Source of the DNA: Dicyema japonicum
Taxonomy: Eukaryota; Dicyemida; Rhombozoa; Dicyemidae
DNA length: 64,000 nt
NCBI GenBank assembly: GCA_011109175.1
Contig: RDEW01000001.1
Span: 713,862-777,861, forward strand
Reading direction: 5' to 3'
Shown: positions 1-10,286 of the stretch, piece by piece
How positions within the stretch are numbered: the stretch's first letter is position 1
Layout of the letters: each line of letters opens with the position of its first letter
Made by a program: the position numbers and the translations under genes
The notes under the pieces: model-generated
Database searches by the model: none
What the model saw: the letters and a program-made list of their open reading frames with translations, nothing else
What the model was told of the DNA's origin: nothing

Positions 1-48
1 TCGGTCTTCCGGAGCACGTAATATCCAAAAAACGTTAAAGTTGAATCT

Positions 49-1048
49 TTATGAGTAAGCTTTGATTCTTGAATTAAAGCGATATCCACTGAGTTGGACT
101 GAAAAAATCGTAAGTTCAATTATCTTTGTTCGAATTCCATTTATGTTGATTTGGGCAATAATCGGGGAGAGATCACTCAAAAACAAATTAAAAAAGATTG
201 GTGACAGAGGAGATCCTTGGGGTACACCATTGGGTAATAATCCCGATCTGGAACTCTTGTTTCCGACGGACACTTTCCCTCGGCGTCCACTTACGAAATT
301 TGCTTACCATAACTTTAGTGGTGCATCAATTTTTGTCAAAAATATTTTTCGTATGAGGATCTTCCTTGGGACAGAGTCGAAAGCTTTTTGAATGTCGATT
401 GTACATATGACCGATTTTTCCTGTTTTGGCTTGTTCTTGTGTCCTTCAGTTATGAACTTTATTAATGTTGTTAGGAAGGAGGTTGTTGATAATCCTTCCT
501 TGAAGCCATGTTGGAATGTAGGTTGTGGGAGAGAAGGGCGAATAACTTTCTCCAGGATCCTCGACAAAACACATATAAGGGAAACTGGTCTGTAAGAGCC
601 GGGATCGTTCTTCGGTCTTCCCGGCTTCAATATTGGTCGAATTTTTGATAGTTTCCATAAAGTCGGTATGGTATTTATGTTCAGCGATGTGTTGTAGATG
701 ATTGTTAATGCATTTATTGATGCTGGGCCCAAGTGTTTCAGCAGAATAAGAGGAATTCCGTCTGGGCCACATGAGTTTGTTTTTTTCTGATTTGATATTG
801 CTGTTCAGCGATGTGTTGTAGATGATTGTTAATGCATTTATTGATGCTGGGCCCAAGTGTTTCAGCAGAATAAGAGGAATTCCGTCTGGGCCACATGAGT
901 TTGTTTTTTTCTGATTTGATATTGCTTTGGATACATCTTTAGGGGGAAAATAAATCAGCGGGGCAAATTTGGATGGTTTTCTCTTTATTTTCGTTTGTGT
1001 GTTAATCTTTTTATAAGGAATGTGACTGATTCGAATAGAATGTTTCAT
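49..1048 (-). pseudogene. LINE reverse transcriptase, decayed
   Basis: Minus-strand segments give the classic order of LINE reverse transcriptase: GPDGIPLILLKHLG, then KLSKIRPILKPGRPKNDPGS, YRPVSLICVLSRILEKV, FDSVPRKILI and NGVPQGSPLSPIFFNLF. Residues that should precede LTIF (the F/YADD catalytic box) are missing: the sequence runs from IRTKIIE straight to LTIF. A 123-bp tandem duplication (679-801 and 802-924) repeats the GPDGIP...LGP segment. At least two frameshifts are present. It is therefore not expected to encode active enzyme. Confidence 0.85.
679..924. repeat. 123-bp perfect tandem duplication inside the LINE
   Basis: The unit beginning with tgttcagcgatgtgttgtag occurs at 679-801 and again at 802-924 with no spacer. 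The length is a multiple of three, but the downstream reading shows a slipped frame. It may be real, but it matches the many other 85-150 bp duplications in the window that look like assembly products. Confidence 0.85.
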
Positions 1049-1201
1049 ATATTTATTCAGATTGAGCTGGCATNAAAATAAATCAGCGGGGCAAATTTGG
1101 ATGGTTTTCTCTTTATTTTCGTTTGTGTGTTAATCTTTTTATAAGGAATGTGACTGATTCGAATAGAATGTTTCATATATTTATTCAGATTGAGCTGGCA
1201 T
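943..1201. repeat. Duplicated contig end around a single N at 1074
   Basis: About 128 bp starting aaaataaatcagcggggc lies directly before the N and is repeated directly after it. This is the pattern of two overlapping contigs joined with a one-base gap. Confidence 0.85.
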
Positions 1202-1666
1202 GTTCTTTGTTATCTTCGTATTCTGGGTTCTTCAGACGTCTCAACATCTTCCACATGTTGGAAATTGAGGTCTGATTATTCATGGCAGCAGAGATTCGCA
1301 TGAGTTTCTTCCTTTGGGTGTTGTTTGTGCTTTTCGTGATAAGAATGTTTAGTGACCTGATTCGATTAATGACCTCTCGTGAACGATGTATCATTCTCTT
1401 AAGGTTGTTTCCATAATTATTTTCTTTGTTTTTGAGTCGTATTTCAATTTTCGTTTTTTATATATGCTTTTCTGATAAAAATATTTCTCCCATCAATAAT
1501 TGTTTTGTTGAAATAGTATACAGCTTTGTCTATGGAGGAGAAATTTTCAGGTTGGAAATGTTGCAGTTTTGAATCAACAAAATTTGTAAAGCCAGTCCAA
1601 TTTGCATTTTTGTAATCATAAAAATGAATAGGCTTCGGTATAAAGCGTGGCTCGCGTTCAGCTTCA

Positions 1667-2068
1667 TTAACATTGAATGGTGGTCGCTCCGGAGGTCATA
1701 ACGGACCGACCAATTAAGATCAGGGAAAGACGAGGTGAGCAGACGGATAAGTCCGGAGATGTCACCATGTCCTTCGTGTTGTATGGTGTCCTAGTGTTCT
1801 TTTTCGGGTTGTTGATGATTAAGTTTTGCATTTGGGATAATAGCAGGTTTCCTCTGTTATCAGTGGATTGGTAACGAAACCAAGAAGGGTGCTTCGCATT
1901 CAGGTCTCCACATAAAAGCAAGTTCTCCAGTTTGTCCAAGGTAGATAAGTCAAAAGAGAAATTTTTCTTGTAGGAGCCAAGAGGAGGAACATAAACATTC
2001 GCAATTTCAATTTTTCCAATGGAAGTTATAACAGAGATTCCAATTATCTCCGTGTTCGAGTCTTCCAT
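1667..2068 (-). pseudogene. LINE endonuclease, C-terminal half
   Basis: Continues the APE endonuclease of the element in a shifted frame. IGKIEIANVYVPP is followed by LLCGDLNAKHPSWF, the conserved GDxNAxHxxW block carrying catalytic residues, and by DMVTSPDLSV. The canonical SDHxP end block is expected just downstream but the frame breaks near 1690. Further on, the minus strand still shows the conserved block that follows the nuclease domain (HFYDYKNANW, around 1595-1635). Very similar to the plus-strand fragment at 4995-5751, so the two belong to one family. Confidence 0.8.
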
Positions 2069-2529
2069 TAAGCTCTTGTAAAGAGAAGGGTTTTCTCGAG
2101 GTATTTTATTCCTTTTCTCACAAGAGTCAGTATACCCCCTCCTTGGCCAGATGGGCGGTCGGATCTTACTGTGTTGTATCCGTTAAATAGAGGAGTAGGA
2201 ATCTTATTTGAAAGTTTCGTTTCCTGGAGAAGGCAGATGTCCACTCTGTTCCTCTCCAAGAATAAGGAAAGTTCGGCAATCTTTTCTCTGATCCCGTTTA
2301 TGTTTAAGCTTTGGATTGTTAACTTCTTTGGGCCTGGGTTTTGTTCCACGTCTCCTAAGGTCAACAGTCTCAATCGATAGAATGTTCCAACAGTGAGAGA
2401 ATGCCGTCCAGTAGGAAGTCCTCTGGTTGGTAGAGAGCAAATGGTTCTTTTTAGATATAGTTTCGGACTATATCCGACGCCACCAGAAACGGTGAACCAC
2501 ATGACGCACGCTAAAATTATGAAATGCAC
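2068..2529 (-). pseudogene. LINE ORF start: signal-like leader, 2A ribosome-skipping motif, N-terminal endonuclease
   Basis: ATG at 2529-2527 opens a 153-codon frame. Residues 1-17 (MHFIILACVMWFTVSGG) look like a secretion signal or membrane leader. Residues about 55-67 read LLTLGDVEQNPGP, which matches the 2A consensus D-V/I-E-x-N-P-G-P exactly (positions 2329-2355). Endonuclease sequence starts immediately after the final proline: SLNINGIREKIAEL, then DICLLQETKL. 2A peptides make the ribosome skip one peptide bond, releasing the leader from the downstream product; N-terminal 2A motifs are known in some APE-type LINEs of animals and trypanosomes. The frame is lost near 2070, where the endonuclease continues in another frame, so this copy looks inactive. 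Confidence 0.85.
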
Positions 2530-2619
2530 GGCTCAATGTACAAAGAGTAAAGTGGTTTTAAATATTAATACAAATAATATTATAAAATAAATTGATTATT
2601 AATATATTATTTAAATAAT

Positions 2620-4298
2620 ATGCTCTATTCTTCATTAGACTGTGTTCTCAGACTTCCAATTCTCATAATTCTCGATCACTTCGGAGACTTACATGACAAT
2701 TTCCTAACAGCAGACGTACTTCCTTGTTTACTCAATGTTGGATTTTTTAAACTCCCATTAAGTCTATCAGGTATGGATTCTATTCATTGTAGTTATCCTC
2801 TATCTGATTTGTTGCCTTTTCCGTCCGCTTTCCTTCATTCTACGTCTCTACACACGTATTATCCTCATCCTCATTGCCATTCTGGTGAACTCAGCCTTTT
2901 CTCTACTTCAAATCAACATCAATGGAAGTTGCTTGCGATATACGACTTTTATTGTCGCCTTCCCCTTAATTTACGTGATGTGGTCCTCTCTGGAGTACAA
3001 GAGGAGTAAATTAGCTGTCATTTTCTGCTACACATCTTTGTATGCTTTCGTGTTGGCTGGTAAGGTGTCATCTCTCCTCTTTGGCCTTCTAGGACTGGTA
3101 CCTTTGATGATCTGTTTGTTTGAAGGAGTCAAGTTCCTTTCTCCCCGTTCTATGATTTCTGGGATTTTCAATATTAACCTAGATGGCATGGGACCGTTCT
3201 CGATTATCCTCAATTTCAACAGTCTGCGACTTTATGGATTCATTTTCTGTTTGATTCCCCCACTCATTAACCACTTTACGTGGGACTCATTGTTAGATTC
3301 TATTTTGGGGGAATTTTCATATAGTTATGTGAGGATTATCTGTTTGTCTGCCTACTTTTCTTATTTTGGTCGTGTTTTAGCATTTACTCTGTCACATTTC
3401 CGTATTGAGTCGGATGTGTACTTCATTTTGGACTTTCTTTACGCGGTGTTTGTTATTTGGATGTCCTTAGTGATTGGTCTTCCAAATTTTGAATCGTAAT
3501 TTTTGGTTTAATAGCAGGTCGGAAAGAGCGGGAATTTTGAGAAAGAATTTTTGGTTGGCTTTGCTGAATTCTCTGTTTTTGGTTCACGAAATGGTAAAAC
3601 GGCACATCAAAGATCACGGGGGGTTCCAAAATCTGCCTGGGTTCATGCCTCTTGTCTCCTCCATTATGGTTATCTTGGGCTCCACTCTAATTGGAATCTA
3701 CATGTTCTATACCAGGGTTGTAGACGCCTGGCTGTTGACTGTAATGCTCCTTGTTGCTGAGGTATACAAGTGGGTGGTTATTTAGAACAACGTTTCTGCT
3801 ATTTGCTGTCTCGTGTTGTACTTTTACTATAAATTTACTCAAAACTCTGAAAGTGAAAACGCTGGAAATTTTGAGTTTATTGTTGTTTTGGCGGGCGAAT
3901 CTGTTAATTTCGTGTTGGGAGTAATGATGCTCATCACTTCGATTTATACCTACTATCTGAAGGGACGCTTTTTTAGACTCCTGACAGTGTTACTGCACGT
4001 GTATGTGAATATATACGTGAAGGTCTGTTTTTGGTTATTGCAGTGGAAGGAGATATATGATTTGGTGAGATCCCACATTTGGATTCACATGGCCATAGGT
4101 AAGCTGCCAATGGCTTCACAGGACCAACTTGACAATCGGAGTAACATTTGCTCTATTTGCATTGATGATTTGGAATGTAAGGACTCGTGCTATCTCCATT
4201 GTACTCATGTTTTTCACGTGGCTTGTCTAAGAAAGTGGGCCGCTGTTAAGGAACTCTGTCCTGTATGTCTCGGCCCCCTTATTCTTACTAATAGATAG
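2620..4298 (+). CDS. TRC8/RNF139-like multi-pass RING-type E3 ubiquitin ligase with ultra-short introns
   Basis: TRC8/RNF139 is an ER membrane ubiquitin ligase that degrades misfolded or sterol-regulated membrane proteins. The N-terminus (LDCVLRLPILIILDHFGD) resembles the TRC8 start. Several hydrophobic helices follow, then FEFIVVLAGESVNFVLGVMM and LLHVYVNIYVKVCFW, which match TRC8's last helices. The C-terminus is a RING-H2 domain (about 4149-4280): CSIC, HCTHVFHVAC, LRKW, CPVC, eight metal ligands in C3H2C3 order. Three breaks become open if short introns are removed: an ambiguous first one (for example 2737-2770, 34 bp, or 2726-2762, 37 bp), 3496-3514 (19 bp, GTAATT...AATAG) and 3762-3785 (24 bp, GTATAC...TTTAG). 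The result is about 532-533 residues. The LRKW spacing and the helix preceding RING argue strongly for TRC8 over gp78 or HRD1. The start ATG at 2620 is the first in frame. An AATAAA lies 8 bp after the stop. Confidence 0.85.
3496..3514 (+). other. Candidate 19-bp intron in the TRC8-like gene
   Basis: Begins GTAAT and ends TTTAATAG. Removing it joins frame 2 (...LPNFES) to frame 3 (RSERAGILRKNFW) with no stop; unspliced, frame 2 ends at the TAA formed by the donor itself. Confidence 0.7.
3762..3785 (+). other. Candidate 24-bp intron in the TRC8-like gene
   Basis: Begins GTATAC and ends GTTATTTAG. It removes the only in-frame stop (TAG at 3783-3785) and joins LLVAE to NNVSAICC; seven extra residues plus a stop relative to TRC8 disappear. 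Confidence 0.7.
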
Positions 4299-4305
4299 AT
4301 TTGTG

Positions 4306-4311
4306 AATAAA
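4306..4311 (+). terminator. AATAAA polyadenylation signal of the TRC8-like gene
   Basis: AATAAA starts 8 bp after the TAG stop at 4296-4298, implying a very short 3' UTR. Close stop-to-signal spacing recurs at 24074 and 27070. Confidence 0.6.
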
Positions 4312-4990
4312 TTTATTTACCCCCGTTTTATTAATTATCTGTTTTTTTAAATGGGTTATTAGGTCAATCAGTCTAATATGACAGGGTTCATCACTTTTAT
4401 GACTAAATTAAGTAGGTCGTTGAACATTGTGGGATTTATTGTAATAGGGACGATTTTGACATAAAGATTCTTTACTTGTTGGGTCTTTATGATTATTATG
4501 TCACATGGCCGACTTAAAACTAATATGTCGCGTGCGCTGAGCACAGATAATTTGACAGGTGCCAACATCTGTCATGTTAATTGAAAATAAATCAATACTC
4601 AATTTTGGAATAATTTGTGCATTTTTATATAAAATCATTATTTTTCCTAATAGAAATTAATTTAAGGTAATAATAATTATTATGGGCAAAAATATTTTAT
4701 AAAAGATTTACACCAATTTTTGCTGGCATACCATAATTTTTGACAATAAAATCAAAAACTAACCCACATCAAGTTGTCCTGATGCCTAATAAAGTTACCG
4801 TAAAAACTACTTAAGAGTACAACATTATAAAATGCATTCTGGAGTGACAAGCCCTGAATGTATCAGCAACTCGGAAGTATAGAAAAGCTTTTATTTTACT
4901 TTAATTAAAATTTTAGTAGGAATTTAATATTATCGTCGTATGCTCCCATGTTCCGGAATTTGCTCCTTAACAGGTTAAATCCCATTATTT
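4312..4990. other. Intergenic, no recognised feature
   Basis: AT-rich sequence without a convincing reading frame or repeat copy. It ends where the next LINE fragment begins. Confidence 0.6.
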
Positions 4991-4994
4991 TGAT

Positions 4995-5751
4995 TCACTA
5001 AGCATAAATTGAGTGAAAGGGAAGATCCTCGAACTCAGAAACCTCTTAAAAAGGTATAATACTGACATTTGCATACTCCAAGAAACAAGACTGACTCTGT
5101 TTTCTTCTACTCCCGTCTTTCCAAACTATCACGTCATCAGGCGCGACCGCCCAGCTGAGCGGGGTGGTGGACTGCTTATCCTTATCAAAAAAGAAATTCC
5201 GTACGCAAACAAAACTTTTGTCAACTCAAGTCTCCCGTAGAATATATAGGTATTTCAGTCAAGACAAGCATCGGAAACATAAACATATTGAATGTGTATG
5301 TGCCACCGCCCAACTCTTGCCCCAAGGAATTCAGGTTCTCCCTGTCAGACATCGACAAATCAAAAAATATGTTACTTTGTGGAGACCTAAATGCAAAGCA
5401 TCCGACATGGTTCAAGAACCAACCATGCAATGTCAGAGGAAGCCAATTGTTATCGAATCTGGATGACCTGATAATATTAAACAACCCTACATTCAATACA
5501 AAGATTCCCTACAGAGCGAATGACAAGACATCGTCCCCCGATCTCACTCTTGCCTCACCAAACATCGCAACATTAACAAATGGACAGTGCTATACGAGAC
5601 CAGCAGTGACCATAATCCCATTATGATTACGTTTGAAGGAAGAGTGTCAATTGTAAAGAAACCTGTTTTATTTATCGACTACAAAAAATGTCGACTGGGA
5701 AAAGTTCTCAAATTTGCATCTATAAAAAAATATCTTCCGGTCTGTGTTTAA
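4995..5751 (+). pseudogene. LINE APE-endonuclease fragment
   Basis: Plus-strand endonuclease remnant of the same family as 1-2529. Reads DICILQETRL and RGGGLLILIKKEIPY in one frame, then NVYVPP, MLLCGDLNAKHPTWF and SSPDLTLASPN in a second, and SSDHNPIMITFEG plus FIDYKKCRLGKV in a third. GDLNAKH and SDHNP are the conserved catalytic blocks of APE nucleases. Two frameshifts (near 5240 and 5595) and a missing N-terminus and reverse transcriptase make it a dead, truncated copy ending at the stop near 5751. Confidence 0.85.
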
Positions 5752-8700
5752 ATGGGTGTGCGTTCTGTGTCACCACTAAAAGTAAAATATTACTAGAAAG
5801 TAGAAAAATGTCTATTTTAAGTAATATCTGAAAATGCGAATGGGGGATCATCTATTAGGTTTATGCTAGAATGAGATCTTATTTCGGGGATTCCCTGCAC
5901 AACTGACGCTGAAGTTAATGATATTTGAACAACCGGAATATTTAACTCAGATCCCCAATTAACATTGAAGTGATTTTTTTCATCAATCGACTTGGAAGAA
6001 TCCTCTTTGGTAGTTAAGGACTGAACTCATTACTAAGAAATTTACTACAGGCATATTTTTAGAACCCCGCGGTCTCCGAGAAAAAAAGATAGGCATAAAA
6101 AACGTCAGACAGTTAAGTAATCCCAGTTCCCGTAATCAAACAAGCCATCCAACGTCTGTCGTCTACCATTGTTCCGACTACTGTGCGAATAAGCCTTCTC
6201 TCATACCTGCAGAAGAATCCGTATGCGGATGGGAACTTTCCAAGTTTTTTCATCTTATGATTTCTTCTGTGTCTCTCAGTAGAATCCAAGTTTATTAATA
6301 TTTATGTTCATCAAGGATGTTGTCATTCTTTCGATTTCGGTTATTTCGATTTTTCCGGTTTACGATTAGGAACCATTCACCAAATTTGTCCGGTGCATTT
6401 TTCTGTCGATGTGAGAGAGCTTCTGTATCCCCGGATATGAAATTAAGCGGGCACATGAAAATGTCAAAAAGTGAAACAGTAATAGCCCCAAAGTATTAAA
6501 ACAGGAACAAATTCATTTAATGTTGTATTCCTTCTCAAAGGCAGCAATAAAATGGCACTAAATACAACCAAACGGCATACAAGTGAAAAAAATGTATTTT
6601 TCAGTAATTTTTTGTATAACGTGTAAGTCTATTTTTAAATTTCAATTCTAGTGGAAGAATTAGGGACTCTGAAATTAAGTTATTCGTAGTATTCTTTTTA
6701 TAATTTTTGATATTTTTTTATTGTCTTGTACTCCTCGTCAGTATTTTTATTATCTTCCATTTAATTAAAATAACTCCAAAGACCAAAGGTAACCAAACTA
6801 GCTAACTCGTTGATTTTTACTCGTTACAGCATTCTAGAACATGTCTCATGGTAACAACATTGTTCCCGGGGAAAGAATAGTGGATTCTCTTGATGTCGGC
6901 CGGGCATTAGGCGTCTCCTCACTCAGGTGGATCCAATGACGTCATCAAAGGGAATGAAAATAATTTTTGACTTACTAACCACATAGCTCCACATGGCGCT
7001 GTTGAAGTGATAATAATAATTATTATTACTTAATATTAATCTCTATTAATTAAAAATGATTTTACATAAAAATGATCAAAATTATTCCTATCTTAAGTAT
7101 TGATTAATTTTTATTAAACACGACAGATGTTGACACCTGTTAAAAAACGTGTCATCACTTTCAGCTACAAAATAAATATGAATGTACTGGGAAGAGATTA
7201 TAAGTTAATTAAAACAACAATAATAACAATGTATTAACAAAGAGTTAAGGAGTTTTATAAAAGGTGAAGTCAATTTTATTAAGGTTTATCTATTTCCTAG
7301 GAGTGAGAACCATCCCTTCAAGTATCACATCCAAATTTATAACTGTGATAACCACTCTACAGGAATAGAAAAAGTGATTCTTTTGAACACTATCAAATGA
7401 GCTAGTTTAACAAACAAAAAGAATAAAAATCAATGCTATAAAGCAAGATCAAAAAACACCATTATCACTGTGTCAAAAAAAATGAAATAAAAGATCTGAA
7501 CAAATTAGTTGATTTCAGTCCGACAAGAGCCACCAGTAAGGTTTATTTTCTGATGAAAGTTTTCTTTAATAAGGAAATCTGATAAAGCAATCAGATTAGC
7601 TAGAAAAATGCTCAACCAGGTCTTCAGGATGTAAGCCATCTTAATCATAAACTCAACCTGGGAGTTAGAAAATCATAAATTTTGGCGAATTAATGTGTAC
7701 TTGTGTCGGTCCATAAAATGGAAATCCAAAGATACAATTATTAAACTTGGAAATTCAGAATTTTGCATTTAGAATATAATCGGGAAATCAAATCGATAAT
7801 GATAATTCCCTAATTCAATGTAATAAAAAATAAAAAAAATTTTTAGTGAAAATAAATCATATATGTAAGAAATGACATTCGGATATTTACCGATTGGAAG
7901 TTTGGATAGGTTTAGGGATCTCGCCTGTGAACTTTTGTTGGAGAATGACATCCATAAAGAAAAGAGAGTACTCGATTATTATAATTCGCGGTCATTGGCT
8001 TTCAAGCAATTGGAGAAGTGAAGCAATTAGCCAAATAAACAATTATTATGACTTGAAAATGCAAAAAAATGAATTTGAGAGTTAATTTTGAGAAATACAA
8101 GTATGACTTGGACTTATTCTCAGAAAGCGCAAGAAAAGAACACAAATTTAATCCAGGTCTGTAGTGACAACCCAACTAGTGGGGGCCTGACTCAGAATTA
8201 TTTGGAAACTGTTATGAAAGTGATCAAGGTTCACTTTTTGTCCTTATGACAAAGATAGGAAGTTTTTCGTTTTCCCTCTGTTTGATGTGGATTATTTGGA
8301 TTTGGGACCGATTTGTAGACGAACACTATTCCACCTGACTCTTCGAAAGGAATGAACTCGGTATTATAGCCTCCCTATCGTTTTTGACTAACTGTTTGCT
8401 CACCGCTTACTTTAGATGAGCGGACCGCGAACATTACAGCTATCTTCACTGATCCAGTCATTTTAGACCGCATTATAACGGAACTTGAGTCAATTGTGCA
8501 AAGTTCTTATTGAGCGCTTCCAGCATTTTTGCAATATCGTCTACCACGTGCATAGCAAACCAATTTACTTTTAAAAAAGAAATAACTTTGATTTATTAAG
8601 AACAAAATTGTATATATTGTCAAAAAGATCGCTTTTGAAGAAAGCTTCTCCCGATAGTTGCCGGGACAAATCTCGAACTTTATAACCAACAACTAAAAAT

Positions 8701-9208
8701 ATTTCATTCAGCTAAATTTCACTGGGCTAAAATACTGTTATTAAAATGATGAAAGTTGTTCGCGATTTCTTTCATGTTGCCGCCTTGGAAATGAACTCTG
8801 AAAAGTCAGTCTCTAATGTTAAATCGTTGTCATTTTGTGAACTCTGGATGGAGTCAGTGGAAATCGATATTTAGGTGTTTTTGAAGATGAGGGAAGTAAT
8901 GTTCTTAAACAAAGTTATGTAGTCCATTTTTTGAAGACGAGGGACGTAATGTTCTTAAAAACAAAGTTATGGAGTCCATGTTAAGAAGAGAATAGCCATG
9001 CTTTCAAAAACTAAGTTAAATTTAGCGACACGCTAATAAATAAAATATTATTAAAGAGTATACCACAATGTAAATTAATTTTTAAAAATAAATTAATATT
9101 AAATTAATTTTTAAGTTATTTAATAAACTGAATTAAGACTAAGTGAAGAAACCAAACAGGGGTAAGGTTTCTGCCAGAAATTTTGGATGAGCCAGCCAAT
9201 TATAAAAT
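5752..9208. other. Long stretch without a recognisable gene
   Basis: No frame here shows a family signature. Visible items are a 50-bp direct repeat (about 8885-8985, gaagatgagggaagtaatg versus gaagacgagggacgtaatg) and AT-rich palindromic patches such as taataataattattatta near 7010. Weak short frames at 6317-6499 and 7769-7951 lack any support. Confidence 0.5.
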
Positions 9209-9436
9209 TCAGTTTATATTTTTAATTATGTACACTTTTTTAATTAAAAATGATGAGGACAAAACATTAGTTAGCTGCCTCTTCACTGCGTGGCTGTTCT
9301 CTCTGAGAATTGCGAGCGAAATTCGCTCAAACAGCCAGCGGCGTTCGCGGAGATCTCCAGAGTATGAGGTGATCCGGTTTCCAAGACGTCCGAAAAACTC
9401 TAGTGTAGAGAGGGAGTAAGATGCGGAAGTCTCCAT
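9209..9436 (-). pseudogene. LINE C-terminal domain fragment (RGN-type)
   Basis: Minus-strand frame reads LEFFGRLGNRITSYSGDLRE then RRWLFERISLAILRENS. This matches the C-terminal domain of one LINE type common in invertebrates (pattern F..LGRRI....GD.RE..WL.QRISLAI.RGN), also present here at 15639, 21233, 25000 and 28026. The fragment lacks the upstream F-x-P...ET block and any reverse transcriptase. Confidence 0.65.
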
Positions 9437-9649
9437 ATCAAGGGGAACAAATTAGATATTATCAGAAGGGTCGTCGTATTTTTCGAGTTTGGCCTAATCC
9501 GCCTTGACGGCTGCAGAGCAGGCCCTTGAGCGCACTCGTGAAGATTGTTTGCCTAGGCACTTAAAAACAGCGCTCTGCTAGATCGACATATACAAAGCTT
9601 TTTACTAAGTCTCGCGGAAGATTCTATCGAGAAAAAAATTTCAATCGTA

Positions 9650-9910
9650 GATCCCAGGGAAGTTCAAGCTTTGGAGCATCAACTTCCTAAGGGGACGTGT
9701 ATGCCTCGAAGGTCAGAAATCAATCTCGCGTCTCCTCCCCAACGGAGTCCCTCAAGGATATCTTTTATCTTCTACTCTAATTAACCTCATTTTGGACGGT
9801 CTCCCAACACTTTAATCTGATAATGATGCTCTACTCTCCCATGCGGATGATAATGTGTTGGCTTCGAGGATCGGGACATTCAGAAGGCCTCAGAATAGAT
9901 ATCCACGTCC
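9650..9910 (+). pseudogene. Decayed LINE reverse-transcriptase palm fragment
   Basis: Plus strand shows LLPNGVPQG (motif B) followed about 35 residues later by LLSHADDNVLASR, a degenerate YADD catalytic box. Stops interrupt the frame (for example TAA in the segment between the two motifs). Nothing else of the element is clear on either side. Confidence 0.7.
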
Positions 9911-10286
9911 CTTTTACCTCGGACAAAAGATTGAAAGAAAGACAGTCACCATAAAGTTAAACAAGGTCGACATCTTTTTCAAAAGATGTCAAAGAATCTT
10001 GGATGTGCCAAGTGATTGGATCTCTGTTACACACACGTAGACGTCTCCCGAGTCTATCGCCTTGTCCATGTTCACTAGAAGAAGAACCAATACAAGTACG
10101 TCACGACCTCAACCTTCAGACAAATTAATCACTTAGCTAACTGGTTATTTTTTCGAAACACAAAATGCTATCAAATTGAGCTCAACGTGTATCGTTTGCA
10201 TAAACAAGTCAAATTTTTAATTTATAGGTCAAAAATTGAAGTAAATTATAAAAATTAAATTTACAGTTCTTTTTATCAAATTTACG

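Larger units (their letters stand above)
1..2529 (-). mobile_element. Degenerate non-LTR retrotransposon (LINE) with APE endonuclease and reverse transcriptase
   Basis: Minus-strand element reading in order: hydrophobic leader and 2A motif, APE-type endonuclease, linker, reverse transcriptase fingers and palm. The window edge cuts off its 3' end. Endonuclease signatures include SLNINGIR, LLQETKL and GDLNAKHPSW; reverse transcriptase signatures include YRPVSLICVLSRILEKVI, IDIQKAFDSV and GVPQGSPLSPIFFNLF. The reading frame is broken several times, and two internal duplications (679-924 and around the N at 1074) disturb it further. The 3' neighbour of its 5' end is the start of the TRC8-like gene, only about 90 bp away and on the other strand. 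Clade is uncertain; it resembles CR1/Jockey-type APE LINEs. Confidence 0.9.

Noticed and set aside
62-391. Long plus-strand frame overlapping the first LINE
   Set aside because: It lies antisense to clear reverse-transcriptase motifs on the minus strand.
2885-2890. GTG as a start for the second part of the TRC8-like protein
   Set aside because: The same frame continues upstream to about 2762 with a membrane helix; the start is better placed at ATG 2620 with a short intron between.
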